Shown here: piece after piece, positions 9,075 through 18,054 of the stretch | How positions within the stretch are numbered: position 1 is the stretch's first letter | Layout of the letters: each line of letters begins with the position of its first letter | Assembly: GCA_039818825.1 (NCBI GenBank) | Contig: JBCBTD010000001.1 | Span: forward strand, 152,590-216,589 | Direction: 5' to 3' | From: JBCBTD01 sp039818825 | GTDB taxonomy: Bacteria > Pseudomonadota > Alphaproteobacteria > Geminicoccales > Geminicoccaceae | Length of the DNA stretch: 64,000 nt | The notes under the pieces: generated by a model | The model's input: the letters and a program-made list of their open reading frames with translations, nothing else | Database searches by the model: none | What the model was told of the DNA's origin: nothing | Translations under genes and position numbers: made by a program

Positions 9075-10609
9075 CAAGCCGCCGCGTCGTCGACGTAGCG
9101 GGGAAAGACCCCGGTTGGCGCCGGCAACGGCTCGCCCGGTCGCAAACGGGCGGCATCGGCAGCCACGTCCGCCACCTTGCGCTGCTCCGAGTCGACCGAC
9201 AGTTGGTCGAGGAGTCGGCCGGAGGCGTCGGGCATGAATGGCTGGGTCAAGATCGCCAAGCGCCGGACGGTTTCTGCGAGTACGTAGAGCACCGTCCCCA
9301 TGCGCGCTGGGTCGCTCTTGCGCAGGGCCCAGGGTGCCTGGGCGTCGACGTAACGGTTGGCCTCGCCGATCACCTCCCAAATCGCCTCGAGCGCCTTGTT
9401 GAACTGTTGCGCTTCGATCTGGTCGCGGACTGCAGGCACGAGGGCTCCGGCTTGGTCCAGCAGCATCCTGTCGGCATCGAGCAGCGCAGCCGGTGTCGGC
9501 ACGACACCGGCGCAGTTCTTGCGGATCATCGACAACGAACGTTGCGCTAGATTGCCGTAGTCGTTGGCAAGATCGGCATTCATCCGCTGGACGATCGTGC
9601 GGTGCGAGAAATCACCGTCGCTGCCGAACGGTACCTCGCGCAGCAGAAAGTAACGGGTCGCATCGAGACCATAGCGGGCGATCAACTCGAATGGGTCGAT
9701 GACGTTGCCGAGCGACTTGGAGATCTTCTGGCCCTCGTTGGTCCACCAGCCATGGGCGAACACGCACCGCGGCGGCTCGAGACCGGCAGCAAGCAGGAAC
9801 GCCGGCCAGTAGACCGCGTGGAACCGCACGATGTCTTTACCCACCATGTGCACGTCGGCGGGCCAGAAACGCCCGTAGTCCGGCGCCTCAGTGTCGGGAT
9901 AGCCGACTGCGGAAAGGTAATTGGTGAGCGCATCCAGCCACACGTAGATGACGTGGCTCGGATCTCCGGGGACCGGAATTCCCCAAGAAAAGCTGGTCCT
10001 CGACACCGACAGGTCTTGGAGGCCACCCTCGACGAAGCGCACGACCTCGTTGCGGCGGCTTTCCGGGCGCACGAAGTTTGGGTTGTCGGCATAGTGTCGA
10101 AGCAGACGCTCCTGCCAGGCCGACAGGCGGAAAAAGTAACTGGGCTCCTCGACCCATTCGACCGGCGCACCCGACGGCGCCTTTCCATCCGCGATCTCGC
10201 TCTCAGCGTAGAAGGCCTCGTCACGGACCGAGTACCAGCCGGCGTAGCGACCGAGATAGATGTCGCCCTTGTCCACCAGCGTCTGCCAAAGCGCCGTCAC
10301 CGCGCGTTTGTGTCGTGCTTCGGTCGTGCGGATGAAATCGTCGTGCGAGAAGTGCATGGCGTCCGCCAGCACCCGGAATCTGCTGGAGACTTCGTCAGTG
10401 AAGGCCTGCGGGTCGACACCTGCGTCGGCCGCGGCCTTTTCTACCTTCTGGCCGTGCTCATCCGTGCCCGTCAGGAAGCGGACCTCACGGCCGTCCAGCC
10501 GCATGAAGCGCGCGAGCACGTCACAGGCCAACGTCGTGTAGGCGTGACCGATGTGCGGCGAGTCGTTGACGTAGTAGATCGGAGTCGTGACGTAGTAACG
10601 CGCAGTCAT
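9074..10609 (-). CDS. metG: Methionyl-tRNA synthetase
   Basis: This is a 511-residue class I aminoacyl-tRNA synthetase charging methionine. The HIGH signature is at residues 19-22 (DSPHIGHAYT), and the KMSKS loop reads KISKSLGN near residue 300. The connective segment has no CxxC zinc knuckles, so this is the shorter, cysteine-less MetRS type without the C-terminal dimerisation domain. It lies 18 bp after holB and overlaps tatD by one base, in the conserved tmk-holB-metG-tatD order. It is essential. Confidence 0.97.
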   Translation of the reverse strand: MTARYYVTTPIYYVNDSPHIGHAYTTLACDVLARFMRLDGREVRFLTGTDEHGQKVEKAAADAGVDPQAFTDEVSSRFRVLADAMHFSHDDFIRTTEARHKRAVTALWQTLVDKGDIYLGRYAGWYSVRDEAFYAESEIADGKAPSGAPVEWVEEPSYFFRLSAWQERLLRHYADNPNFVRPESRRNEVVRFVEGGLQDLSVSRTSFSWGIPVPGDPSHVIYVWLDALTNYLSAVGYPDTEAPDYGRFWPADVHMVGKDIVRFHAVYWPAFLLAAGLEPPRCVFAHGWWTNEGQKISKSLGNVIDPFELIARYGLDATRYFLLREVPFGSDGDFSHRTIVQRMNADLANDYGNLAQRSLSMIRKNCAGVVPTPAALLDADRMLLDQAGALVPAVRDQIEAQQFNKALEAIWEVIGEANRYVDAQAPWALRKSDPARMGTVLYVLAETVRRLAILTQPFMPDASGRLLDQLSVDSEQRKVADVAADAARLRPGEPLPAPTGVFPRYVDDAAA

Positions 10610-10627
10610 GGGGCGTCCCCTGCTGGA

Positions 10628-11665
10628 TCAAGCGGGCAGGGCGGGCTCCGCACCGACCAAGTCCGTGGCGATGTCGACGAGGACCAGACGCCGGTCGAGG
10701 CTGAACCGCTCGGCTTCGTCCTCCAAGCGGGCGAGGTTGTCCCACAAGCGCCAAACCCGATCAAGCCGGCGGCCGAGCACACGCAACCGCGCCTGCTCGT
10801 CGGTGACCAGTTCCGCCACCGGCTCGTCGAGCCGAGCCCCGATCGTGCGCCGCAGAAGTCGTCCGAGCAGAGCACGGAAGAGACCCGGATCGAGGCTTTG
10901 GAGTATCGATTCCAGCCGTTCCACTGCACCGACGACGTCCGGCTCGCGGCCACCGTCGCCGAGCAAGGACGCCAGCGTCGCGTAGTGCTCGTGCACCGAC
11001 GCCTCGGCCAACGCGAGCGCCAGGCCAGGGCTGCCGGCCCCGATCGTCGCTGCCGCATGCGCCGTCAGTGGCTCGATCTCGAAGCGCTCGCGCAACCAAC
11101 TCTCGATCAGGCTCGGCTCCACCCGCCGCAGTCGGAGCGTCGCAACCCGCGAATGGATCGTCGGCGGAAAGCGGTCGGCCGCTTCAGCCGTGAGGATGAT
11201 CACCACGCCCTCGCCGGGCTCCTCCAGGAGCTTGAGCAGCGCGTTGGCAGCGTTGTTGTTCAGGAGGTGCGCTCGATCGACGACGAGCACGCGGTGTGCG
11301 CCGACCGCGGTCCGCTGTAGCCGATCGATCGCCAGCCGGACCGCGTCGATCGGCACTTCGGCGCGCGCTCGGGGCTGGTCCCGCGTCGGTGCCTTCGGGC
11401 GGACGATGACGAGATCCGGATGGGCCCCGGCCGCCACTTGGCGCGCGACCGGATGGTCGGCAGGTAGGTCCAAGCTGTCGCCGCCGCCGGCGAGCAGGTA
11501 GCGGGCGAAGCGCAACGCCAACGTCGCCTTGCCGATGCCACCCATGCCCAGAAACAGCCAAGCGTGCGGCAGGCGGCCGCTGGCATGAGCACGCAGCAGC
11601 GTCTGCTCGGCGCGTTCTTGACCGAGCAGGCCCAAGGCTTCAGATGCCGCCTCCGCCCCGGTCAA
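10628..11665 (-). CDS. holB: DNA polymerase III delta' subunit
   Basis: This is a 345-residue AAA+ clamp-loader subunit. A Walker A-like loop (LGMGGIGKATLALRFA) follows HAWLFLG, the usual start of the delta' ATPase fold. The sensor region ANALLKLLEEPGEG is strongly conserved in DnaX/HolB proteins, and the C-terminal helical collar occupies the last 120 residues. The proposed TTG start at 11665 overlaps the tmk stop as TTGA. The position between tmk and metG is the classical arrangement. Confidence 0.93.
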   Translation of the reverse strand: MTGAEAASEALGLLGQERAEQTLLRAHASGRLPHAWLFLGMGGIGKATLALRFARYLLAGGGDSLDLPADHPVARQVAAGAHPDLVIVRPKAPTRDQPRARAEVPIDAVRLAIDRLQRTAVGAHRVLVVDRAHLLNNNAANALLKLLEEPGEGVVIILTAEAADRFPPTIHSRVATLRLRRVEPSLIESWLRERFEIEPLTAHAAATIGAGSPGLALALAEASVHEHYATLASLLGDGGREPDVVGAVERLESILQSLDPGLFRALLGRLLRRTIGARLDEPVAELVTDEQARLRVLGRRLDRVWRLWDNLARLEDEAERFSLDRRLVLVDIATDLVGAEPALPA

Positions 11666-12333
11666 GGCGCGGGCAACCGCGGATACTTGGCACTGAATGC
11701 CGTGATCACGGCGGCCTTGACGTCAGCAACATCGCCGCCGGCGTCGATGGTCGTGAAGCGGTCAGGTTCGAGACCGGCGAATTCGTGGAATGCCTCCCGA
11801 ACCGTTCGGTGGAACGCCATACCCTTCGCCTCGAAACGCCCGGCGGCCGCACGGGCCAAGCCGACCTCGACGTCGACGTCCAAGAGTAGCGTCATTTCCG
11901 GGCAGAAGGGTTCGAGCCATCGATCGTGGAGATCGACGATCTCGCCATCGCCCAGCCCACCTAGGCGCCCCTGGTAGACCCGCGTGGAATCCCAATACCG
12001 ATCGCACAAGACCCAAGCCCCGGCCGCCAGCGCCGGGCGGATCGTTCGCTCCAGATGGTCTAGTCGCGCCGCCAGCAACAGGAAAAGCTCGCTCCTCGGC
12101 GACCATCGATCGACGTCGCCATCCACGAACAGTTGGCGGACGGCCTCCGCGCCGGGCGTGCCCCCAGGTTCCCGGGTCGTCGTAACCTCCTGTCCGTGCG
12201 CTTCCAGATGTGCCGCCAAGGCCAGGATCTGGGTCGTCTTCCCAGCTCCTTCGCCACCTTCGAAGGTGACCAGTCTGGCGAGGCGCGCGCGGTTCAGTCT
12301 CAGCTTCCCATGAGGTGCCGTAGCGCCGTCCAC
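11662..12333 (-). CDS. tmk: Thymidylate kinase
   Basis: This enzyme phosphorylates dTMP to dTDP. The P-loop is FEGGEGAGKTTQ, the DR(Y/H) region is DRYWDSTRVYQG, and TTREPGGTPGAEAVR is the conserved dTMP-contacting stretch. The start is uncertain: GTG 12333 would overlap the DD-carboxypeptidase end by 34 bp and adds about 20 non-conserved residues. The conserved domain starts near LVTFEGG. The stop overlaps holB. Confidence 0.95.
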   Translation of the reverse strand: MDGATAPHGKLRLNRARLARLVTFEGGEGAGKTTQILALAAHLEAHGQEVTTTREPGGTPGAEAVRQLFVDGDVDRWSPRSELFLLLAARLDHLERTIRPALAAGAWVLCDRYWDSTRVYQGRLGGLGDGEIVDLHDRWLEPFCPEMTLLLDVDVEVGLARAAAGRFEAKGMAFHRTVREAFHEFAGLEPDRFTTIDAGGDVADVKAAVITAFSAKYPRLPAP

Positions 12334-13436
12334 ATCCGCCCGACGAGATTGGCTTCGGCGACGTCCTCGCCGACCAGCAACGGAATGCGGCGTTCACCAA
12401 TCTCAGGCCCGCGCAGGACCAGTTCGCCTGCAGGCGAGCCGGCAGTGAGCGGCGCAGAAAGCGGCGAATCGTAAGCCAAGGTGACTTCGAGCTCGTCGCG
12501 CGCCGTCGGCGACATCGTCACCAACAGGCCGGCCTCGGTCACGAGAGGTACCGTCGCTCGCTCGCCGAACCACACGGCCGCATCGGCCACCGGCTCGTCC
12601 GGCGCGAACAGTTGGTAGCCACGGTAGGCGCTGAACCCGTACTCGAGCAGGCGCTCCGCTTCCCGGCGACGTTGTCCGGGCGTCTCTAGTCCAGCGACGA
12701 CCAGGACCAGACGGCGGCCGTCACGCTCCGCGGAGGCGACGAGCCCGTATCCGGCCTCTCTGGTGTGCCCGGTCTTCAGACCATCGACACCTTCGACATT
12801 GCCCTGCAGCAGCGGGTTGCGCGACGACTGCTCGATTCCCGCATAGGTAAACGACCGCTGGCTGTAATAATGATAGTATTCTGGGAACTCGCTGATCAGC
12901 CGCAACGCCAGTGTTGCCAAATCTCGCACACTCATGACGTGCTCGGGATCCGGCCAGCCGCTGGCATTCTTGAAAACACTATTGGTCAAACCGATGTCGC
13001 TGGCGCGCCGGGTCATCTGCTCGGCGAACGCTGCTTCGGTGCCGGCGATCCCTTCGGCCACGACGATGCATGCGTCGTTGCCGGACTGGATGATGATGCC
13101 CCGCAACAAGTCTTCGATCGGGACCCGGTCTCCCACCTCGACCCACATCTTGGAGCCACCCTTGCGCCACGCCGTCTCACTTACGAGCATGGTGTCGTCC
13201 AGTGTCATGGCGCCGGACTGCAAGCGCTCGAACACCATGAACGCCGTCATCAGCTTGCTCATCGATGCGGGCGGGCGCGGCTCGTCAGCGTTCTTCTCGA
13301 ACAGGACTTGCCCACTAGGCCAATCGACGAGGATCGCCGCCGGCGCCAACGTCTCGAACTGCTCGACGGCCCACGCAGCTGGCGCGACCAAGAGCAACCA
13401 CAACGCCAGTGCCAAGCGCATCGGCACGACTCCCAT
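12300..13436 (-). CDS. D-alanyl-D-alanine carboxypeptidase (PBP5/6 type)
   Basis: This is a secreted serine DD-peptidase trimming pentapeptide side chains of peptidoglycan. A signal peptide (LALALWLLLVAPAAWA) is followed by the SxxK motif in ASMSKLMTAF, SxN in IQSGNDAC, and KTG in GLKTGHTREAGYG. The C-terminal PBP5-type beta domain spans roughly residues 270-365, and the tail ends without a strong amphipathic anchor. ATG 13436 or ATG 13421 could be the start. It lies 24 bp after the rlpA-like gene, pairing two periplasmic cell-wall enzymes. Confidence 0.93.
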   Translation of the reverse strand: MGVVPMRLALALWLLLVAPAAWAVEQFETLAPAAILVDWPSGQVLFEKNADEPRPPASMSKLMTAFMVFERLQSGAMTLDDTMLVSETAWRKGGSKMWVEVGDRVPIEDLLRGIIIQSGNDACIVVAEGIAGTEAAFAEQMTRRASDIGLTNSVFKNASGWPDPEHVMSVRDLATLALRLISEFPEYYHYYSQRSFTYAGIEQSSRNPLLQGNVEGVDGLKTGHTREAGYGLVASAERDGRRLVLVVAGLETPGQRRREAERLLEYGFSAYRGYQLFAPDEPVADAAVWFGERATVPLVTEAGLLVTMSPTARDELEVTLAYDSPLSAPLTAGSPAGELVLRGPEIGERRIPLLVGEDVAEANLVGRMWTALRHLMGS

Positions 13437-13460
13437 TCTTTCAGCCCAGGGTTGGCCTCG

Positions 13461-14303
13461 TCAGGCGTCCGTCCTGCACCGCGAACCGGACGACGCGGCA
13501 CGAACGATGTAAGCATCCCAGTAGCCGGCACCGATGACCCGGTTCAAGGCTTCGTCCGCCTCACGGGTGGTCGAGAACGGCCCGACCCGCACGTGGGTCA
13601 GACCGGCCGATGCCGTCGCCGCAACGTTGCCGATGCCGCCGAGCGCGCCCGCAAGACGGCGTTGGATCTGGTCGGCACCGTTCCGATCGCGGAAGGCACC
13701 CACTTGGACGTACCGGTCACTGCAACTCGCCATTGCCACGGTGGCCGGCGCCGGCGTGACGGGCCGCGGCGCGTCGCGACGAGCGCTACGGCTGGGCGTC
13801 GGCCGCCTACCGCTCGAATCAGCGAGCTCGAGGAATTCCACCTCGACATCAGCGAGGCCCTGGTGACGAAAGCCCAGTTCCTCCGCGGCGGCGCGCGACA
13901 CGTCGATGATCCGATCTCCAGCGAACGGCCCGCGGTCGTTGACCCGGAGCACGACGGACCTGTCGTTCTCCAGATTGGTCACGCGAACGAAGCTCGGCAG
14001 CGGGAGCGTCTTGTGAGCCGCCGACAGGCTGTGCATGTCGAACGTCTCGCCGTTCGCGGTCTTTCGGCCATGAAACTGCTTGCCGTACCAGGACGCGACG
14101 CCGACCGCGCTGTAGTTCGCCTCGTACACAGGTTCGTACCAGCGTCCCTTGATTTGATAGGGCTGGCCGACCTTGTAGTGCCCACCGGCACCGTCGGGCT
14201 GTTGCGGCGAACTCGGGGTGCTGGACCCGCACGCCACCAGTACCAACGCCACGATTGCGAGCGCGGCGCCGCGCCAAAATGTGGGGAACGCTTGAGGCTT
14301 CAT
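13461..14303 (-). CDS. rlpA: RlpA-type septal lipoprotein with SPOR domain
   Basis: This is a lipoprotein lytic transglycosylase that cleaves denuded glycan strands at the septum. The lipobox is LVLVACG after a hydrophobic stretch. The double-psi barrel contains ASWYGKQFHGRKTANGE and VLRVNDRGPFAGDRIIDVS, carrying the conserved family residues. A proline and arginine-rich linker leads to a C-terminal SPOR domain (YVQVGAFRDRNGADQI...THVRVGPF) that binds septal glycans. I chose ATG 14303; ATG 14321 is in frame and equally possible. It lies between mltB-like and DD-carboxypeptidase genes. Confidence 0.92.
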   Translation of the reverse strand: MKPQAFPTFWRGAALAIVALVLVACGSSTPSSPQQPDGAGGHYKVGQPYQIKGRWYEPVYEANYSAVGVASWYGKQFHGRKTANGETFDMHSLSAAHKTLPLPSFVRVTNLENDRSVVLRVNDRGPFAGDRIIDVSRAAAEELGFRHQGLADVEVEFLELADSSGRRPTPSRSARRDAPRPVTPAPATVAMASCSDRYVQVGAFRDRNGADQIQRRLAGALGGIGNVAATASAGLTHVRVGPFSTTREADEALNRVIGAGYWDAYIVRAASSGSRCRTDA

Positions 14304-14333
14304 CGCAGCCGCGCCATCCATCCTATTGTAAAC

Positions 14334-15350
14334 TCACGTTCTTATTGTATCGCTCAGAAGGCCAACGCTCAAGGCAAAGTAGGTCGAGCGGTTCCAGCGC
14401 ATCAGTACGTCGAAATTGCCGTAGACGAGGTAGGCCGGACCGGCGCCGTCGTCCGTGACGATCAGGCCCGCCGGGAGGTCGACGACCGGCAGTGCCCCGC
14501 CGTCCGCACGCCGCACGCCGGCTTCGGCCCAGTAGCCAAGCGGCCGTTTGTCGTCACGCCCGGTCGGCAGACCGACGAAACCGCCAGTCCGCGTGACCTG
14601 TCGACCCCACCGGTACTCGCCGTTCCAACCGATCGAGCGGAGATAGTTCGCCATCGAGGCAAACACGTCGGGAAGGCTGGCCCAGATGTCGGCCCACCCG
14701 TCACCGTCGTAGTCGATGGCGTGATCGAGGTAGGTCGACGGCAGGAACTGAGACTGCCCCATCGCCCCGGCCCAGGATCCGGTCATGTTGCGTAGCTGCA
14801 GCGGTGTTCGATCCAAGACGTGCAGCGCCGCCAGGAGTTCGCGCGAAAACAACTCGCGGCGTCGACCATCGTAGGCCAGCGAGGCCAGCGAACGCACGAC
14901 GGGGTAGTCGCCGGTGAACCCGCCGAAGCTCGACTCGATGCCCCACAAGGCGACGATGACGCGCGGCGAGACACCGAACGTCCCGCCGATGGACTTGAGC
15001 AGCGCCCGGTGCTCTGCATACCGGCGACGGGCACCGTCGATCCGTGCTTGGTTGACCACGCGCTCCCGATAGGTTCGAAAGCTGATTCGCCCCTCCGGCT
15101 GCCGCCGATCGAGGGCAACGACATCCGGGTCAACTCGGAGTCCAGCGAACGCCGTGTCGACGCTGCGGGGAGCAACACCCTGAGCAACGGCCTTAGCTCC
15201 CATGTCGGCAAGAAACGCGTCGAACGAGAGTTCCGCGGCGCCGACGTGCGCGGGCGCCACGACCACGCCACAGCTCGCAGCGGCGCTCACCAAAAAAGCG
15301 CGACGTCGGCAGTGCCCGGCAAGGCCATAGGCGTCACGTCGCGCCGTCAT
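14334..15350 (-). CDS. Lytic murein transglycosylase, MltB family
   Basis: This periplasmic enzyme cleaves peptidoglycan with formation of 1,6-anhydro-muramic acid. ATG 15350 overlaps the upstream regulator's stop (ATGA). The N terminus has RRRAFLVSAAAS, a twin-arginine-like leader (RRxFL) with cleavage near VGA. Catalytic glutamate lies in ALWGIESSFGGFTGDYPV, and GAMGQSQFLPSTYLDHAIDYDGDG is the MltB-family block around the active site. There is no lipobox, so it is probably soluble. The length of 338 residues is usual. Confidence 0.92.
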   Translation of the reverse strand: MTARRDAYGLAGHCRRRAFLVSAAASCGVVVAPAHVGAAELSFDAFLADMGAKAVAQGVAPRSVDTAFAGLRVDPDVVALDRRQPEGRISFRTYRERVVNQARIDGARRRYAEHRALLKSIGGTFGVSPRVIVALWGIESSFGGFTGDYPVVRSLASLAYDGRRRELFSRELLAALHVLDRTPLQLRNMTGSWAGAMGQSQFLPSTYLDHAIDYDGDGWADIWASLPDVFASMANYLRSIGWNGEYRWGRQVTRTGGFVGLPTGRDDKRPLGYWAEAGVRRADGGALPVVDLPAGLIVTDDGAGPAYLVYGNFDVLMRWNRSTYFALSVGLLSDTIRT

Positions 15351-15973
15351 TGAGACGCCCAAACGATGCGCGCTACCCATGCCACTTCTGCTGCCGGACA
15401 AGTCATCGCGCGAGCACCGTCGACCAGGCCACCGATCGTCAGTTCCTGCGCAGTGCGCTTCACCAGCACGCCGATCACGGGTGCCGCGGCATAGCGCATG
15501 ACCAAGACCCGGTCATGGCGACGGACAGCGATGCCGGGGTCCACGAGAACGGCGCCTCCACGGCGAAGGACCGGTTCGTAGTCACCCGTGTCGACACTGA
15601 CCGCGTACAACCGGTCCGCCTCCAACGTTCCAAGCTCTAGGTCCTTCGCGCTGGTCTCCAAAAAGCCGGACGGATCGAACTGCTTCGCGGTGATCTTCGA
15701 CAAGTCGACCGCCGGCAGATGGATGCCCGACGTACCGGCGTCCTGCGGATGAACGAGGCCAACGAAGGCGCCGAACGAAGTGTGTGTCGCGCCGAGTATT
15801 TTGGCCAGACTCTCGGTGCTCGGCCATCGCGGGCGACCGTCGCGCGTCGTCCGCTTGCTCTTGTTGAACGTCGTCGGGTCGAGACCAGCACGACGGGCGA
15901 GGCCCGACGGGGAGAGTCCGTTCACTTCGGCGAGACGATCGACTCCCCGCCACACGTCTGCATGGCTCAGCAT
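15347..15973 (-). CDS. HTH regulator with S24 (LexA/CI-like) C-terminal domain, catalytic serine apparently missing
   Basis: This is a 208-residue DNA-binding regulator. Residues about 5-65 form an HTH (GLSPSGLARRAGLDPTTFNK). The C-terminal half is an S24-type fold. Where LexA-like proteins have G-D-S-M-E-P, this reads TGDYEPVLRRGGAVLVD, so the nucleophile serine appears to be deleted; a lysine remains in VLVKRTAQEL. Self-cleavage is therefore unlikely, and I infer a non-cleavable repressor or sensor. It starts 120 bp from the divergent phage-like module at 16094 and overlaps the mltB-type gene, so it could serve either side. Confidence 0.8.
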   Translation of the reverse strand: MLSHADVWRGVDRLAEVNGLSPSGLARRAGLDPTTFNKSKRTTRDGRPRWPSTESLAKILGATHTSFGAFVGLVHPQDAGTSGIHLPAVDLSKITAKQFDPSGFLETSAKDLELGTLEADRLYAVSVDTGDYEPVLRRGGAVLVDPGIAVRRHDRVLVMRYAAAPVIGVLVKRTAQELTIGGLVDGARAMTCPAAEVAWVARIVWASQ

Positions 15974-16093
15974 AGCCCACGCCCTCGAGTTTCGCCGACG
16001 ATAGGAAGCGCCCCCGGCTGAGTCAAAGGCGCGGTAGTCGTCGCTGGTGCATCAGTGTATAGGATTTTCAACCTAGTTCGGTGAGGAGCCTCG

Positions 16094-16480
16094 ATGCAAG
16101 TCTCCGCTTTGGTCGTTTTCACCGACCAGCGTCAGTCCACTTGGCTGCGCTGGCTCCGCAGCGGCTACCGCCATTGCTTCGTCGTGGTGCGCGACCCAGC
16201 GGGCGAATGGCTCGCCTGCGACTGGCTGTGCGGGCGCCTGGAGTTCCACGTCTACGGCCCGCAGCAGCCTACGGCATTGATCGACGCGTTCGTCGCACGG
16301 GGCCACCGCGTGGTCGCCGTCGTCAAGCTTCGGCGACGGGGCCGGCGCTCGCCGTTCCGCCTGATGAGTTGTGTCGAGATCGTCAAGCAGGCCATCGGCG
16401 TCGGTGGTTGGCGGCCGATCACACCCCACGGATTGTTCGTCGCCCTCCGTGACGCTGGGCATCACACGTTCGAGCCATAA
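16094..16480 (+). CDS. Phage-module protein, possible permuted papain-like (NlpC/P60) hydrolase
   Basis: This is a 128-residue protein and the first gene of the phage-like run. GGTGAGGAG lies a few bases before ATG 16094. A histidine in SGYRHCFVVV precedes a cysteine in LMSCVEIVKQAIG, followed by ITPHGLFVAL. The order H before C matches circularly permuted papain-fold proteins in which the cysteine lies downstream, and a C...K...TPxxL layout is familiar from podophage neighbours of the portal gene. No signal peptide is seen. The enzyme assignment is inference; it could act on the cell wall or simply be structural. Confidence 0.6.
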   Translation: MQVSALVVFTDQRQSTWLRWLRSGYRHCFVVVRDPAGEWLACDWLCGRLEFHVYGPQQPTALIDAFVARGHRVVAVVKLRRRGRRSPFRLMSCVEIVKQAIGVGGWRPITPHGLFVALRDAGHHTFEP

Positions 16481-16560
16481 GAATTTTTTCTTAGCCCGAT
16501 TGACGCTCTCCAACTCTTCGCGTACTCAGCGTCATGACAATTTTCCTATCTGGATGCGCC

Positions 16561-18054
16561 ATGCCTGACCTGGCCCCTGGAGATCTGCTCGCCCGCTATG
16601 GCCGCGCTCGAGAGAAGCGCGCCGCGTGGGAGGGCTTGTGGCGCGACTGCTACGCCTACACCCAACCGCAACGTGACGCTGGTGGGCAACAGCCAGGCGC
16701 CCTACCGGTCGAGAACATGTACGACGGCACTGCAGCGGACGCGGTCGAGCAATTGGCAGCCAGTCTCGTCGCCGAGCTGATGCCGCCTTGGTCAAGCTGG
16801 TTGGCACTGGAACCGGCAGCCGGCGTGCGCGCCGCCGAAACCGCCCTGCTGGCACCCATGCTGGAAGATGCGACCCATCGCTGCCTACAGCACTTCCATC
16901 GGTCCAACTTCGTCGTCGAGTTTCACCAGGCTTGCCTCGACCTCGCTTGCGTCGGCACGGCCACGCTGGCGTTCGAAGAGGCTGCGACCGGCGCGTCGAG
17001 CGCGTTCCGCTTCACCGCGCTCGCCGCCAACGACGTGTTCGTCGAGGCGGGGCCGGGGGGTCAGGTCAGGGGTCATTTCCGCGTGAACCGCTTGCGTCTG
17101 GCCGACGTGGCGCAGCGCTACGGGCGCGAGCAACTCGATCCGGAGCTCCAACGCAAACTGGTGGAGCAACCCGACCACCCGGAGGAGCTCGTCGAGGCGA
17201 CCCTCCAGGAGGCTGCCGGGCACGCCTATGCGGTCTTTCTGCGGACGCCGGGCGGTCAACCCACGATCCTCGATCGCGGCAGCTTTCAAACGTCGCCGTT
17301 CCTGACGTTCCGTTGGAACAAGGGTGCCGGCGAAGTCTACGGCCGCTCGCCGGTGATGACGGCGCTCCCGGACGTGCGAACCGCCAACAAAGTCGTCGAA
17401 CTCGTGCTCAAGAACGCGTCGATGGCCGTGACCGGGATGTGGCAGGCCGACGACGACGGCATCCTCAATCCGCACAACATCCGTTTGGTGCCAGGCGCCA
17501 TCATTCCGAAGGCACCCGGATCGACCGGGCTGACGCCACTAGCCACCCCCGGCCGCTTCGACGTCTCCGAGTTGATCCTCGGCGACCTCCGCGCCCGCAT
17601 CCGGCACGCGCTTTTGGTGGATCGGCTCGGTGCTGTCGACGGTCCGCGGATGTCGGCAACCGAAGTGCTGGAACGCAGCGCGGAGACCGCTCGGTTGCTC
17701 GGCGCAATCTATGGCCGTCTGCAGGCCGAACTGATCGACCCCCTGTTGCGCCGGGCGCTCGGCATCCTGGTCCGCCGCGGTGAACTTCCGCCCGTCGTTC
17801 TCGATCGAGAGATCGTCGAGGTGCGCCACCAGGGCCCGCTCGCCCGAGCGCAAGCCAGAAGCGACGTGCAGCAGGTGTTGCTCTGGGTCAAACACACCCG
17901 CGAATTGGGCGAGGCTGCGGCCGATGCGATCGACGAGCCGGCACTCGCGCGCTGGCTGGCGCGGCGGCTCGGGGTGCCAGCGGAGCTGGTCCGCGAGCCG
18001 GCGAGCCCCGATCCGATGATCGCCGCGCTGACCGAGACGGAGGTCGCAGCATGA
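16561..18054 (+). CDS. Podovirus-type portal (head-tail connector) protein
   Basis: This is a 497-residue protein matching the T7-like/Bbp head-to-tail connector family, whose dodecamer forms the DNA entry channel of the capsid. Family features are WEGLWRDCYAYTQPQRDA near the N terminus, MYDGTAADAVEQLAASL, the tryptophan-rich loop PPWSSWLAL, and the central FRWNKGAGEVYGRSPVMTALPD. RMSATEVLERSAETARLLG sits in the C-terminal helical part. ATG 16561 is preferred; an in-frame ATG at 16534 has no visible ribosome site. The stop overlaps the next gene as ATGA. GC content and codons match the host, so the module looks long resident. Confidence 0.92.
   Translation: MPDLAPGDLLARYGRAREKRAAWEGLWRDCYAYTQPQRDAGGQQPGALPVENMYDGTAADAVEQLAASLVAELMPPWSSWLALEPAAGVRAAETALLAPMLEDATHRCLQHFHRSNFVVEFHQACLDLACVGTATLAFEEAATGASSAFRFTALAANDVFVEAGPGGQVRGHFRVNRLRLADVAQRYGREQLDPELQRKLVEQPDHPEELVEATLQEAAGHAYAVFLRTPGGQPTILDRGSFQTSPFLTFRWNKGAGEVYGRSPVMTALPDVRTANKVVELVLKNASMAVTGMWQADDDGILNPHNIRLVPGAIIPKAPGSTGLTPLATPGRFDVSELILGDLRARIRHALLVDRLGAVDGPRMSATEVLERSAETARLLGAIYGRLQAELIDPLLRRALGILVRRGELPPVVLDREIVEVRHQGPLARAQARSDVQQVLLWVKHTRELGEAAADAIDEPALARWLARRLGVPAELVREPASPDPMIAALTETEVAA

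Noticed and set aside
9602..11320. Open reading of 572 codons on the plus strand opposite metG and holB
   Set aside because: Both opposite genes are certain. The reading is arginine, proline and valine-rich with no domain, as expected from codon bias in high-GC DNA.
12765..14795. Open reading of 676 codons on the plus strand opposite the DD-carboxypeptidase, rlpA and mltB-type genes
   Set aside because: It spans three confident genes and has shadow composition, with no ribosome site or recognisable motif.
16534..16560. Upstream start giving the portal protein a lipobox-like LSGC
   Set aside because: No ribosome site, no hydrophobic signal segment, and portal homologues start near MPDLAPGD; the LSGC is chance.
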